From assembly GCF_035917275.1 (NCBI RefSeq), contig NZ_CP108508.1, positions 8,167,338 through 8,231,337 of the forward strand: 64,000 nt of DNA. Reading direction: 5' to 3'. The translations under genes and the position numbers were made by a program. Of this stretch, positions 49,447 through 57,752 are shown one piece after another; within the stretch, counting starts at the first letter, position 1; every line of letters begins with the position of its first letter. The notes under the pieces are model-generated. The model had not been told where the DNA came from and searched no databases. It saw only the letters and a program-made list of their open reading frames with translations. Origin of the DNA: Streptomyces sp. NBC_01237 (GTDB lineage: Bacteria > Actinomycetota > Actinomycetes > Streptomycetales > Streptomycetaceae).

Positions 49447-52400
49447 TTACTGAATCAGCGCGGTGGCTCGGCGGACGCGTGCGCTGTTGTCGGTGCGGAG
49501 CCGCTCGGTGATGGCTTGGTATTTGAGGCGTTCGTCCGGGGGAAGTTCGGCGAGGGTGTGGGCCAGGTTGTGGCGGACGCCGGTGTTGGAGTCCTCGGCG
49601 AAGAGGCGTGCCAGGGACGGATCCCGGTGATCGGCGCGGCCCCAGCAGATTACGGCGGTCTGCCGCATGAATGGTGAGGGGTGGGTGGCCGTCAGAGGCA
49701 TCGGCGCGGGAATCAGGCGGTTGAGTGCGAGCACGGTCTGCGCCTGGAGCCGGCCGTGGCCTGGGTTCTGTTCCGGATGGGTCAGGTGGGGGAGTAGGCG
49801 CTGTTCGACGCGGATGGCTTGTTCGGCGGTGGTGGCGAGCACGGCGGTGGCGTGCAGGATTTCTGCGGGCAGACGCCAGTCTCCCTCAGCGTTGATCTTG
49901 TAGCGGCTCAGGGGGTGCTGGGTGTGTCGGTCGAGGGCGTTGGCCGGGTGCTCTGTGAGATCTTGGTACAGGTCCATGAGCCGTTTGAACGTGTCGTTTC
50001 GCACGGGTGTCGGCAGGGTTTTAGCGAGGATGGACAGTGCGCGAACGGCTTCGGAGCGTCGGTCGGCGGCGTCGTTGCGGTCTTCGGCCCACAACAGCAG
50101 GTGCGGTGTGACGCGTGCACGCAAGAGTGCGATCGGTTCGCCTATATCCATGCCGCTCTGATCGTCGGAGCACACTGTGAGGTACGTCGCGCACTGCCGC
50201 GTGGCGGTTCCCATGGCATAGAAGGGGCGGACGGTTCCCACCGGTTCGGCCAGCACGGTCTCGGCCAGGTGCCGCGCGGTCTTGGCGACAGACGGGTCGT
50301 CCATCTGCCAGTCGGCCAGGAGGGCCGTTGCCCCGGTGTGTCCTTGCTGCGCTCGTTCACGTACCACTGACACGGCCGAGGGCAGGCGGGCGCGGAGGCC
50401 GACGAGTAGGCCTTCAGCACCTCTTACGTCGAATTTCCATGCATCCAGCAGGGCTTGTGCGGCCTGGTCGGCTACCGGCAGTTTGGCCTTGGTACAGGCA
50501 CCCAGATAAGCCACCATCTGCTCATCAAGGAGCCGGGAGACGCTCGGCTCTCTGGGGATCCACTCGAGCAACAAGGGCAGCACCGGTTGCGCTGACGCCG
50601 CCGGTAGGCGCTCATCGAGCGCTGCGAGCGCTCCCAGAGCCTCCTGGACCGGGTGGATGCTTGTCGACCCCGTCTGCGCGCTTGTGATGACGATCTCCGT
50701 CAGGCGGGCGGCGATGCCTGCGACGGCGTCATCAGGAATGAGATCCGCCTGCTGGCCGATCACCGCTGCGGCCGCGCTGCATACCCACCGCGCACGCACC
50801 TCCAGGAGGTCGCGTACATCGAGGTACTCGAGAAGCGATGCGGCAGCGGAGCGTGCGTCCTTCCTGCGGCCAGCAAGAACGAGTTGACGCACGGCGTGCT
50901 TTGTTTCTCCGGCGCGGTTGAAGACTTCGCCGTAGCGCTGATGGGCGAGGTTCTCATCGGTCAGCGCACCGGAGATCCGGTCCTGCCACAGCCACTGGTG
51001 CGAGGCTCGTGAGGCGTCCGGCAGTCTGTTGTCGACCAGGGCTTCCAGCGCGCTGACGGCCGGGTTGAAGGAGAGGTCGATGAGCCGTGCGCCTTTGGCG
51101 CCGACCGTGCGGGCCGAGAGCATGGCCTGGGACGATTCCTTGAATCCGCCGTTGTACTGGTCGGACAGAAAGGAAATGGACCGTAGGGCATGCCGGGCGT
51201 CGCTTCCCAGGCCCTCTCGGGTAGCGGCCAGTACAGCGCGCCGGTAGACCTCGATGGCTTCGCTTCCGAGGTCTGCAAGGGCCAGCGCGCGTCCGCGGCG
51301 CATGTGCACCAGAACCGCGAACCGTTCCGGTATGCGGCCGCCTAGAGCGCGCCGGTCAAGGTCGGCGTAGGCCTCTTCCGAGCTCTGTCCGGCTCGTATG
51401 GCCAGGTCCGCCAGACAGCACTCCAACCGAATTCGCAAGAGTCCACTCTGTGAGGTGACGATCTCGGAAGCCAGATCAGCCAGCCCTGCCGGATGATCGT
51501 CGGGGTGTTCATCGGCAACGATCTGCTCGATTACCGCCAGCACCAGGCGGGCTGCCAGGGGATCGCTCGCCTGCACCACAGTCACAAGCGCGGTCGTGAC
51601 CGGCGCGAGGTCGTATCCGTACTCGAACCAGTCCGCCAGCGCCTTCAAGACGTCGTAGATGTGGGATGCCATGCCGCCGGCGTCGGAAGCCAGCCGCTCC
51701 AGGCGCTGATCCACGAAGATTCGATCGCCGGTCTCGTACCGGTCGAGCATCAACGTGGCCGCGACGGTGAAGGCCGCGTCGGCCTGTCCCGCGGACGCCA
51801 GCAGGTCGCGCTGCCGAGTGCGGAGCTGGTCGGCATGCCCGGTAAACGAGGCATCTTCGAGTTCAAACGCCAGATCGCCGAAGAGCTCGGCAGCCGGCCC
51901 CGGCTCCGTCTCTGCGAGGTGTTGCGCGCGGTGCAGGGCGTCGGCCAGGCCTAGGTGCTCGAGCGGGTCGTTCAGCAGCGCGTAGCCATGCGGCAGGCTC
52001 GAAACCGGAGGGGCCTCCACCCCGCAGAATGCCTTGGCCCATTCTTGGCCGAAGACGCCAGCGACAAGGTACGGGCGTTCCCGCAGGAACCGCGAGAGGG
52101 CGCCTGCGTCGTACAAGCCGATGTCTATGTCGCCCTGGTACTTCTCCTGCAGGGCGACGAGCTCGTCTTCCACGGCAGTGTCGTCGACGACGCACCCCGT
52201 TGCCAGGACGAAACGCACGGCGTCGAACCGTCGCTCGGACCATCCCTCAGCAGGCGTCGTAGTGCGGGGCGGACCAGTGAAGTCGGTGACTGCTGTACGG
52301 AGTGCGGGCGCCGGCAGGGAAACGATCCTGCGCACTTGGTAGACGTGTGTCTGTCCATTGCGCCTGCCGATGAGGTCGAGTCCACCTTGGTCCTGCCCGG

Positions 52401-52599
52401 AGCGGCCGTAGCCACGGATGTCGTTCATCCCGTCGATAAGCCACATGACCTCGCCGACCAAGCGCTCGAACACCGGTGGGGACAGCTTGCCGAAGGGCAA
52501 CGTCTCGGGAGCCGAGAGGGGTGGACTGAGGGGCAGCTGACTTCGCCGACTGACGAGCGCACCGATACGGATTTCTTCCAAGGGTGATTCAGCAGCCAT
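49447..52599 (-). CDS. Large nuclease-fold/helical-repeat protein, candidate defence protein
   Basis: 1050 residues; ATG 52599 preceded by GGGAGAG. Residues 40-95 resemble an Mrr/restriction-like core: VFERLVGEVMWLI, RGYGRSGQDQGGLDLIG (D75) and THVYQVRRI (Q88-V-R90). The usual lysine of QxK is arginine here, so catalysis is uncertain. From about residue 230 the protein is helical, with TPR-like then HEAT-like units (HPSPFMRQTAVICWGRADHR, RHNLAHTLAELPPDERLK at the end). Nuclease plus long solenoid is typical of defence effector-sensor proteins. It lies between a helicase relic and the second OLD pair. Confidence 0.7.
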   Translation of the reverse strand: MAAESPLEEIRIGALVSRRSQLPLSPPLSAPETLPFGKLSPPVFERLVGEVMWLIDGMNDIRGYGRSGQDQGGLDLIGRRNGQTHVYQVRRIVSLPAPALRTAVTDFTGPPRTTTPAEGWSERRFDAVRFVLATGCVVDDTAVEDELVALQEKYQGDIDIGLYDAGALSRFLRERPYLVAGVFGQEWAKAFCGVEAPPVSSLPHGYALLNDPLEHLGLADALHRAQHLAETEPGPAAELFGDLAFELEDASFTGHADQLRTRQRDLLASAGQADAAFTVAATLMLDRYETGDRIFVDQRLERLASDAGGMASHIYDVLKALADWFEYGYDLAPVTTALVTVVQASDPLAARLVLAVIEQIVADEHPDDHPAGLADLASEIVTSQSGLLRIRLECCLADLAIRAGQSSEEAYADLDRRALGGRIPERFAVLVHMRRGRALALADLGSEAIEVYRRAVLAATREGLGSDARHALRSISFLSDQYNGGFKESSQAMLSARTVGAKGARLIDLSFNPAVSALEALVDNRLPDASRASHQWLWQDRISGALTDENLAHQRYGEVFNRAGETKHAVRQLVLAGRRKDARSAAASLLEYLDVRDLLEVRARWVCSAAAAVIGQQADLIPDDAVAGIAARLTEIVITSAQTGSTSIHPVQEALGALAALDERLPAASAQPVLPLLLEWIPREPSVSRLLDEQMVAYLGACTKAKLPVADQAAQALLDAWKFDVRGAEGLLVGLRARLPSAVSVVRERAQQGHTGATALLADWQMDDPSVAKTARHLAETVLAEPVGTVRPFYAMGTATRQCATYLTVCSDDQSGMDIGEPIALLRARVTPHLLLWAEDRNDAADRRSEAVRALSILAKTLPTPVRNDTFKRLMDLYQDLTEHPANALDRHTQHPLSRYKINAEGDWRLPAEILHATAVLATTAEQAIRVEQRLLPHLTHPEQNPGHGRLQAQTVLALNRLIPAPMPLTATHPSPFMRQTAVICWGRADHRDPSLARLFAEDSNTGVRHNLAHTLAELPPDERLKYQAITERLRTDNSARVRRATALIQ

Positions 52600-52920
52600 C
52601 CAGCTCTCCCTGCGACCCGCGGTGCTTGTGTGCAGTAGAGACGGATGGTATCGGGACGGACCGCCATAGACCTGCGGCACTGTTTAGCGATCAGATCGCC
52701 GTCCGGAGTTGGGTGTGCCCGGGGATGGCGGGCGGAGGCCGCCGATCGGGGACGCAAGGTCTGCTAGGCGCAGGGCCGAGATGCGTGTGACACCCTCAGC
52801 CGCCATCCAGAAGTTGAGTACACCCGTCCGGTTGTCAGTGGCAGGTGGCACTCTTTGAGCATGGCCTTCCGGGGAACGTGTTCATATCGAAGGTATTCCG
52901 ACGGACACAGGCGGTGCTCC
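52600..52920. other. 321-bp gap with no supported gene
   Basis: Holds the divergent promoters of the 1050-residue protein and the small CRWCG protein. No repeat or ORF stands out. Confidence 0.4.
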
Positions 52921-53157
52921 ATGGGTGGTGGTCGGGTGATACGCGTGCATCGCAAAGACCTGCCGTCCCCTGACGGCTGCCGCTGGTGTGGCGACGATCC
53001 AGGTCACCACGGGTCTCAGTGGGTGGCTTCGGCCGGTCTGCATACGTGGGAAGCGCCGACGCCGCAGCAGCGGCTGATGCGTATGAAGGCGCGGCGCGCG
53101 GCACGTCAGGCCGGGGCGGCTACCAAAGATGCGGCCCCGCGTCCTGCGCGCGACTGA
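52921..53157 (+). CDS. Small CRWCG protein, 78 residues (pair 2)
   Basis: PSPDGCRWCGDDPGHHGSQW..., GLHTWEAPTPQQRLMRMKAR aligns with the 44181 gene over its whole core. The start is uncertain: ATG 52921, or GTG 52936. The 3' end overlaps the convergent OLD-type gene by 38 bp. Basic Ala/Arg tail. Confidence 0.65.
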   Translation: MGGGRVIRVHRKDLPSPDGCRWCGDDPGHHGSQWVASAGLHTWEAPTPQQRLMRMKARRAARQAGAATKDAAPRPARD

Positions 53158-54976
53158 CAAGAGCATCGAAGACCGTGGACAGGGCGGCGGGGATGCGGTC
53201 CTTTGCGAGGTGGGCGGCGATGCCGACCATGAGGTCTTCCTTGTTTTTCGGTCCATCAGGGGAACCGCTCTTGAGCAGGTCCAGCAACTGCGAGCTGAAC
53301 TTGCCGGCCCGTAGCTCTTCGATCTCCTGAGGCTGCCAGGGGCCGCGTTCAGGGTTCGGCCTCCACAGCGTGTTGGCTGTCTCAGCCCAGTCGTCGTCGG
53401 TGAAAAGGTCTTCGAGCTCGTTGGGGGAGCCGAGGTAGAGGCACTCCTCCTTGAGGTCGAAGCCGTGCTCCTTGAGCTTGTCGTCTCGGAAGGCGCGCTT
53501 CTGGTTGGTGCGGCTGTCCTTGTCGACGACGAAGGCGACATCGCGGCCGTGTTCCTTGAGGAACCGGGCGAATCGCAGCGCGCCCTCGTTGCTGCCGCCG
53601 GCCCACAGGCAAATCCCGGCGGACTGGATCGGCAAGCCGGCGTGCTTGCGGAAGAGGATGGGGAACGCGGATGTCTCGGATACGCCCTCCACAGCGACGA
53701 AGAACCGCTCGTGCAATAGGACGCTGTTGCGGAACCCCAGCGTTGTCGCGATCGTCGACAGATGCCGACGCACATCCTTGTCCGCGCTGTCCTCGCTCAG
53801 AACCTCCGCCCGAACGCGGCCCTCATGAGTACGCAAGTGCACCACAGAGGAGATGTCGACCCCGTCGATCAAGTTGAGCGAGTGCGTCGCCACGATGACG
53901 CGCGCGTTGGGCCGTGACGACTGCAACTGGATCAGCGCCATGATACGCCGCTGATGGGAGTAGTCGAGGTGGGTGTCGGGCTCGTCGTAGACGAACACGA
54001 CATCCGACTCGGACGCCTGCGTGGCGTCGTGTTGCCCCAGGTCGTTGCTGCTCTCCCACAGGGCCAGCGAGATCCGGCGTGAGCGACCGGTCCCGGCCGA
54101 CGAGAGCGGGAACCGGCGGCCCTGCGAGTCCACAATGTTCAACTCGACCCCGACCAGCGCCGGACGCACCTGCACCTGAGGGTCCAGTTCCACCGATGGC
54201 AGGGCGCACCGCCGCGCGATATGACCCCGGATGCTGTCGATGTCCGGTGTCAGCGAATCGGCAAGGTAATCTTCAAGATCTGCCACACGCTTGACCACCT
54301 CATCAGCCCGCGTGTACTCGCGCAGCCGGGAATTGAGCAGACTCTGGACCACGGCCTCAGGTGCCTGGACCGAGTCGCCCTTGAAGTACACCATTGACGG
54401 CATGGCGGCGGCCACCTCGGAGTCCGCCGCCACCCATGCGTCGACCTGCTCCATCTGCTGGGCCAGTTCCCGCAAGGGCTGCTCCCAGCTGTTCCTCGCG
54501 TTCGCCTGCCCGACGGGCTCGACCCCGTGCGTGGCCGCGAGTTCCTTGAGGCCCGCCAGCTTCACCGATCCCAAGTCGCGCAGCTCTGGGTTCTGGCAGA
54601 CGCGGCGGCGGATCTCCAGGAACGTTCCCGCCTCCGGGCGGAAGCGACGGCGGATCTGCACCCGCTCGGGCAGGGCGAAGTGCTGCTGCTCGTCGGCACT
54701 GAGGGTGAACTCGCCCGTCACGGCACTCTGAGGCACCCGTGCGTGCGGTGCGACCGTGTCCCCGTCGGCCACGGGTTCCTGTCGGCCCCCGTCGCCGACG
54801 TAGGTGAGATCGCGCTCGCTCAGCGCGGTTCCGTGGAGCAAGAAGTTCAGCGCGTCCAGCAGAGCGCTCTTCCCGCCCTCGTTCTGGCCAGTCAGAACTG
54901 TCTGTGGCAGGACTGGAACATCGGCGATATCTGCAAGGCAGCGGAAGCCCTCAACGGAAACGGAGCAGATCTGCAC
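53120..54976 (-). CDS. OLD-family ATPase/TOPRIM nuclease (2)
   Basis: 618 residues. Walker A GQNEGGKS (30-37), SAGTGRSRRISLALWESS signature region, Walker B VVFVYDEPDTHLD and VIVATHSLNLIDG. TOPRIM FFVAVEGVSETSAFPILF and FVVDKDSRTNQ. It shares YDEPDTHLDYxHQRR and VATHSLNLIDGVxIS with the first copy, so both derive from one ancestor with considerable divergence. Likely an antiphage nuclease by family; target unknown. Confidence 0.85.
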   Translation of the reverse strand: MQICSVSVEGFRCLADIADVPVLPQTVLTGQNEGGKSALLDALNFLLHGTALSERDLTYVGDGGRQEPVADGDTVAPHARVPQSAVTGEFTLSADEQQHFALPERVQIRRRFRPEAGTFLEIRRRVCQNPELRDLGSVKLAGLKELAATHGVEPVGQANARNSWEQPLRELAQQMEQVDAWVAADSEVAAAMPSMVYFKGDSVQAPEAVVQSLLNSRLREYTRADEVVKRVADLEDYLADSLTPDIDSIRGHIARRCALPSVELDPQVQVRPALVGVELNIVDSQGRRFPLSSAGTGRSRRISLALWESSNDLGQHDATQASESDVVFVYDEPDTHLDYSHQRRIMALIQLQSSRPNARVIVATHSLNLIDGVDISSVVHLRTHEGRVRAEVLSEDSADKDVRRHLSTIATTLGFRNSVLLHERFFVAVEGVSETSAFPILFRKHAGLPIQSAGICLWAGGSNEGALRFARFLKEHGRDVAFVVDKDSRTNQKRAFRDDKLKEHGFDLKEECLYLGSPNELEDLFTDDDWAETANTLWRPNPERGPWQPQEIEELRAGKFSSQLLDLLKSGSPDGPKNKEDLMVGIAAHLAKDRIPAALSTVFDALVSRAQDAGPHLW

Positions 54977-55028
54977 GCACGCCTCAACTCAACAACGATG
55001 GAACGGTTTCGGATGAACTGTCTGGACG

Positions 55029-55244
55029 TCAGCTCAAGATCGGGCGGTACGGATAGTGACCCTTGATGAACCGAGCCAAGAAGCCCCCCTTGCTAGGGGA
55101 AGCCATCAATGCCGAGTGCACGTCCGCAGGCACGTTGTCGTAGCGGTACACCCCTCCGCTGTGGAAAGCGACCTCGAGCACACGCTCCGCCTGGCTGTAG
55201 CCCACCGACCGGACGTTGGTGGAGCGAACCGGCTCATGCAACAA
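55029..55244 (-). CDS. KTSC-domain protein, 71 residues
   Basis: VRSTNVRSVGYSQAERVLEV, FHSGGVYRYDNVPADVHSAL, SKGGFLARFIKGHYPYRPI fits the KTSC domain pattern (xxSxxxxxxGYD...L.V.F..G..Y.Y..VP). Single-domain KTSC proteins occur with phage and nucleic-acid enzymes; the function is not established. Confidence 0.8.
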   Translation of the reverse strand: MLHEPVRSTNVRSVGYSQAERVLEVAFHSGGVYRYDNVPADVHSALMASPSKGGFLARFIKGHYPYRPILS

Positions 55245-55693
55245 GGTGCCTCCAGCGGCCTACGTGACGGGCGTTGCACGATTGACAGAAAGGATAGCGC
55301 TGCGCGCTGCCCTCAAGGACGCGGTTGGTGTGAAGCGCCGCCTGCACCTGACCACGTTGGCCCGGTGACCTCGGTTTGAGCCGATGGCGGCGGATCGTCG
55401 ACGGTCGAGAAGCTGTGGAACTCCAACGCCGTGACGAGTTGAGCCGACCAGGCCCCAGCGGCCACTGGCACACCGACTTTCGGCCTGCCCAGGCGACACC
55501 TCGCCCGCGCGCCACCGCCTACGCCGAGGAAGGGCTCGCAACGCGGCGTTTCACAGGCTTAGCGACTGCGAGCATCCGATCATGTCCGGTCGGTACACGG
55601 TTTCTCACGGCGCGACCGGTTCGCTGCATGACTCTCGGGCGGGCTTTGTGGCACCGCTCACTACTCCAGACCTAGATGAAGGAGAAAGTTCTC
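55245..55693. other. 449-bp gap with no supported gene
   Basis: Several overlapping open frames but none protein-like. The right end has GAAGGAG eight bases before the next start. Confidence 0.4.
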
Positions 55694-56389
55694 ATGGCCG
55701 CGTCTACCGCAGTGTCCGGTGTTTCTGATGGGGCGTTGTCGCCGTTAGGGCGGCGGTTGGGTGCCCTGCTGAGTTCCGAGCGCGTGGTTCGTGACCTGCG
55801 GCTTTACTTCGGCCTGGGCGTGCCGCCCGGCAGGATGCCGTTCACCGGGAGTCGGTTCGAGCATCTGGCGGGTGGGGGAGATCGGCCTGAGGTTGCTGAC
55901 CGGATCACGGCGGAGGACCTGGTCGCGGTGCAGACCTTGTCGGTCACCGTTCCGGCGCCTGTCGCGCTGGATATTCTGGAGGGCTCTCTCGGCGTGAGGC
56001 TGTCCGGTCTGTTGCAGGCCATTCCCAGGGACATCGACATGGCTGATGCCGACGCGCTCGTCGTGGCCGACGGCTCGCCGGCGGACCAGGCATGGCACCT
56101 CCTCTGTGCCCAGTACGGGGTCAACTGGGTCATCGCGGGGAAGATTTTGGCGCGTAAGCGTCCGCGGTTGCTCCCGGTCTATGACCGTGTCGTACGCTGC
56201 GCCGTCGGCCGGCCGCCGTCCTTCTGGCTCGCCTTCCATGCCGCGCTGCGTGAGGACGGCGCCGCGTTGCACCGCCAGCTGCTCGAGCTGAGGCAGGCCG
56301 CAGGGCTGCCCGAAACGGTGAGCGCGTTGCGGGTGTGCGATGTGGCGGTATGGATGAACCACCGAGCTCTGGGCCATCCCTGCCCCTGA
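55694..56389 (+). CDS. DUF6308-like hypothetical protein, 231 residues
   Basis: MAASTAVSGVSDGALSPLGR..., then LYFGLGVPPGRMPFTGSRFE, GLLQAIPRDIDMADADALVV, VNWVIAGKILARKRPRLLPV, and CDVAVWMNHRALGHP. The order and KRPRLLPVYDR motif fit the DUF6308 family, actinobacterial proteins of unknown function. ATG 55694 preferred over ATG 55676 because of GAAGGAG spacing. Confidence 0.65.
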   Translation: MAASTAVSGVSDGALSPLGRRLGALLSSERVVRDLRLYFGLGVPPGRMPFTGSRFEHLAGGGDRPEVADRITAEDLVAVQTLSVTVPAPVALDILEGSLGVRLSGLLQAIPRDIDMADADALVVADGSPADQAWHLLCAQYGVNWVIAGKILARKRPRLLPVYDRVVRCAVGRPPSFWLAFHAALREDGAALHRQLLELRQAAGLPETVSALRVCDVAVWMNHRALGHPCP

Positions 56390-56573
56390 GGATGCCTGCC
56401 GTCAGCGCGACCCGAGGGGGCGTTCTGGCGTGTGAGGGTGACGGACTTTACCAACTGTCACCTGGGTGTGTGTGACGTTCGTGTGGAGTGGTCCGCCGGG
56501 GCGGGGAGGGGTGTGGACTCATGGCCGGAGGACGCCGCCACGGGGGCGGTTCCCGGTTCGGAGGGGGCGGCAC

Positions 56574-57752
56574 ATGGTGGATGGCCGGCTGGTGATGGGC
56601 GACTTACGCGTGCAGGAGATCGTCCGCGGGGACGGGCGGGTGTCCTACACGATCGTGGACACGGACTGCACGCTTGTGGCGGAGGCGGACGGGTTCCTGC
56701 GTTCCTGTCGGGCGGGTACGGACCGTACGTACGCGTATGTGCTGGTGGATCATCTGCGGTGGCTGCGGTTCGCGGGCCTGGACACAGGCGCGGTGTCGCT
56801 TGAGGACCTGCGGCACTACATGGCGGCTTTGGGAGCGGACTACCCGGGGCCGTTCGGGCTGCCGTGGCGCGAGGGGAAACGCCCCTACGGACACAGCGCA
56901 CTGAAGACCGCGGCGGCCTGTCTGAAGGGCTTCTACCTCCGCCTGGGCACCCACGGCGTGAACCCGGCACTGGCGGAGGCACTGCGCGTGACCCGTTTGC
57001 CGACGCGGGCGGACCGTCGGCGGGCGATGCTCGGGCACGTCCTGCACAGCATGCCCGCGAATCCTCTGGCTCCGGCGGAGCGGGTTCGCCGGCACCCGAA
57101 GATGCTGCCGGAAGGCGCCCGGGATCTGCTGCTGGGGGCGGTCTCGTGTGCGCGGGACCGGATGGTGGTCACGTGGCTGGCCGACGGCGGTTTCCGCATC
57201 GGTGAGCTGTGCGGGCTGCGTCTGGTCGACCTGCACCTGCGCGAGCAGGCCGCGTGCGGTCAGTGCCGCGGGCCGCACGTGCACATCTGCCACCGTGAGG
57301 ACAACGCCAACCGGGCCCAGGTGAAGACCAAGTCCCCCTGGACGTCGCAGGACGGCACTGTGTGCGGTGGGACGGTGCGCCGGGTGAGTCCGGCGATGGT
57401 TCACACCTACTTCGAGTACATCACCACCCAGTACCCCGCCCAGACCGCTCACGGCATGCTCCTGGTCAGCCTGCACGGCCCCACTCGGGGCCAGCCGTGG
57501 ACCACGGTCGCGGCCCGCGGCATGCTGCGCCGGGCCGCGGCCCGTGTGGAGATCGGCCGGGTGGTTCCGCACGCATTCCGGCATAGCTTCGCCACCGCGG
57601 TGCTGGACGCCGCACAGGGCAATGCGGTGATCGCGCGGGATGCCGGCGGCTGGGCCTCGGCCGCGACCGTCGAGCAGGTCTACGGCCACGTAGACGTCCA
57701 CGACCCGGTCTTCACCGCAGCGCTGGAGCAGGTCTGGGGGACACAGCCGTGA
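56574..57752 (+). CDS. Tyrosine recombinase, TnpA-like of a Tn554-type trio
   Basis: 392 residues. An N-terminal SAM-like DNA-binding region is followed by a catalytic domain with RIGELCGLRLVDL (Arg I), HAFRHSFAT (His-x-x-Arg) and VYGHVDVHDP (His/Trp-type plus Tyr candidate). GAGGGGGCGG precedes ATG 56574. Its stop overlaps the next GTG (GTGA). The three-gene order with a large second recombinase and a small third protein is that of Tn554 TnpA-TnpB-TnpC, which integrates site-specifically. Confidence 0.85.
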   Translation: MVDGRLVMGDLRVQEIVRGDGRVSYTIVDTDCTLVAEADGFLRSCRAGTDRTYAYVLVDHLRWLRFAGLDTGAVSLEDLRHYMAALGADYPGPFGLPWREGKRPYGHSALKTAAACLKGFYLRLGTHGVNPALAEALRVTRLPTRADRRRAMLGHVLHSMPANPLAPAERVRRHPKMLPEGARDLLLGAVSCARDRMVVTWLADGGFRIGELCGLRLVDLHLREQAACGQCRGPHVHICHREDNANRAQVKTKSPWTSQDGTVCGGTVRRVSPAMVHTYFEYITTQYPAQTAHGMLLVSLHGPTRGQPWTTVAARGMLRRAAARVEIGRVVPHAFRHSFATAVLDAAQGNAVIARDAGGWASAATVEQVYGHVDVHDPVFTAALEQVWGTQP

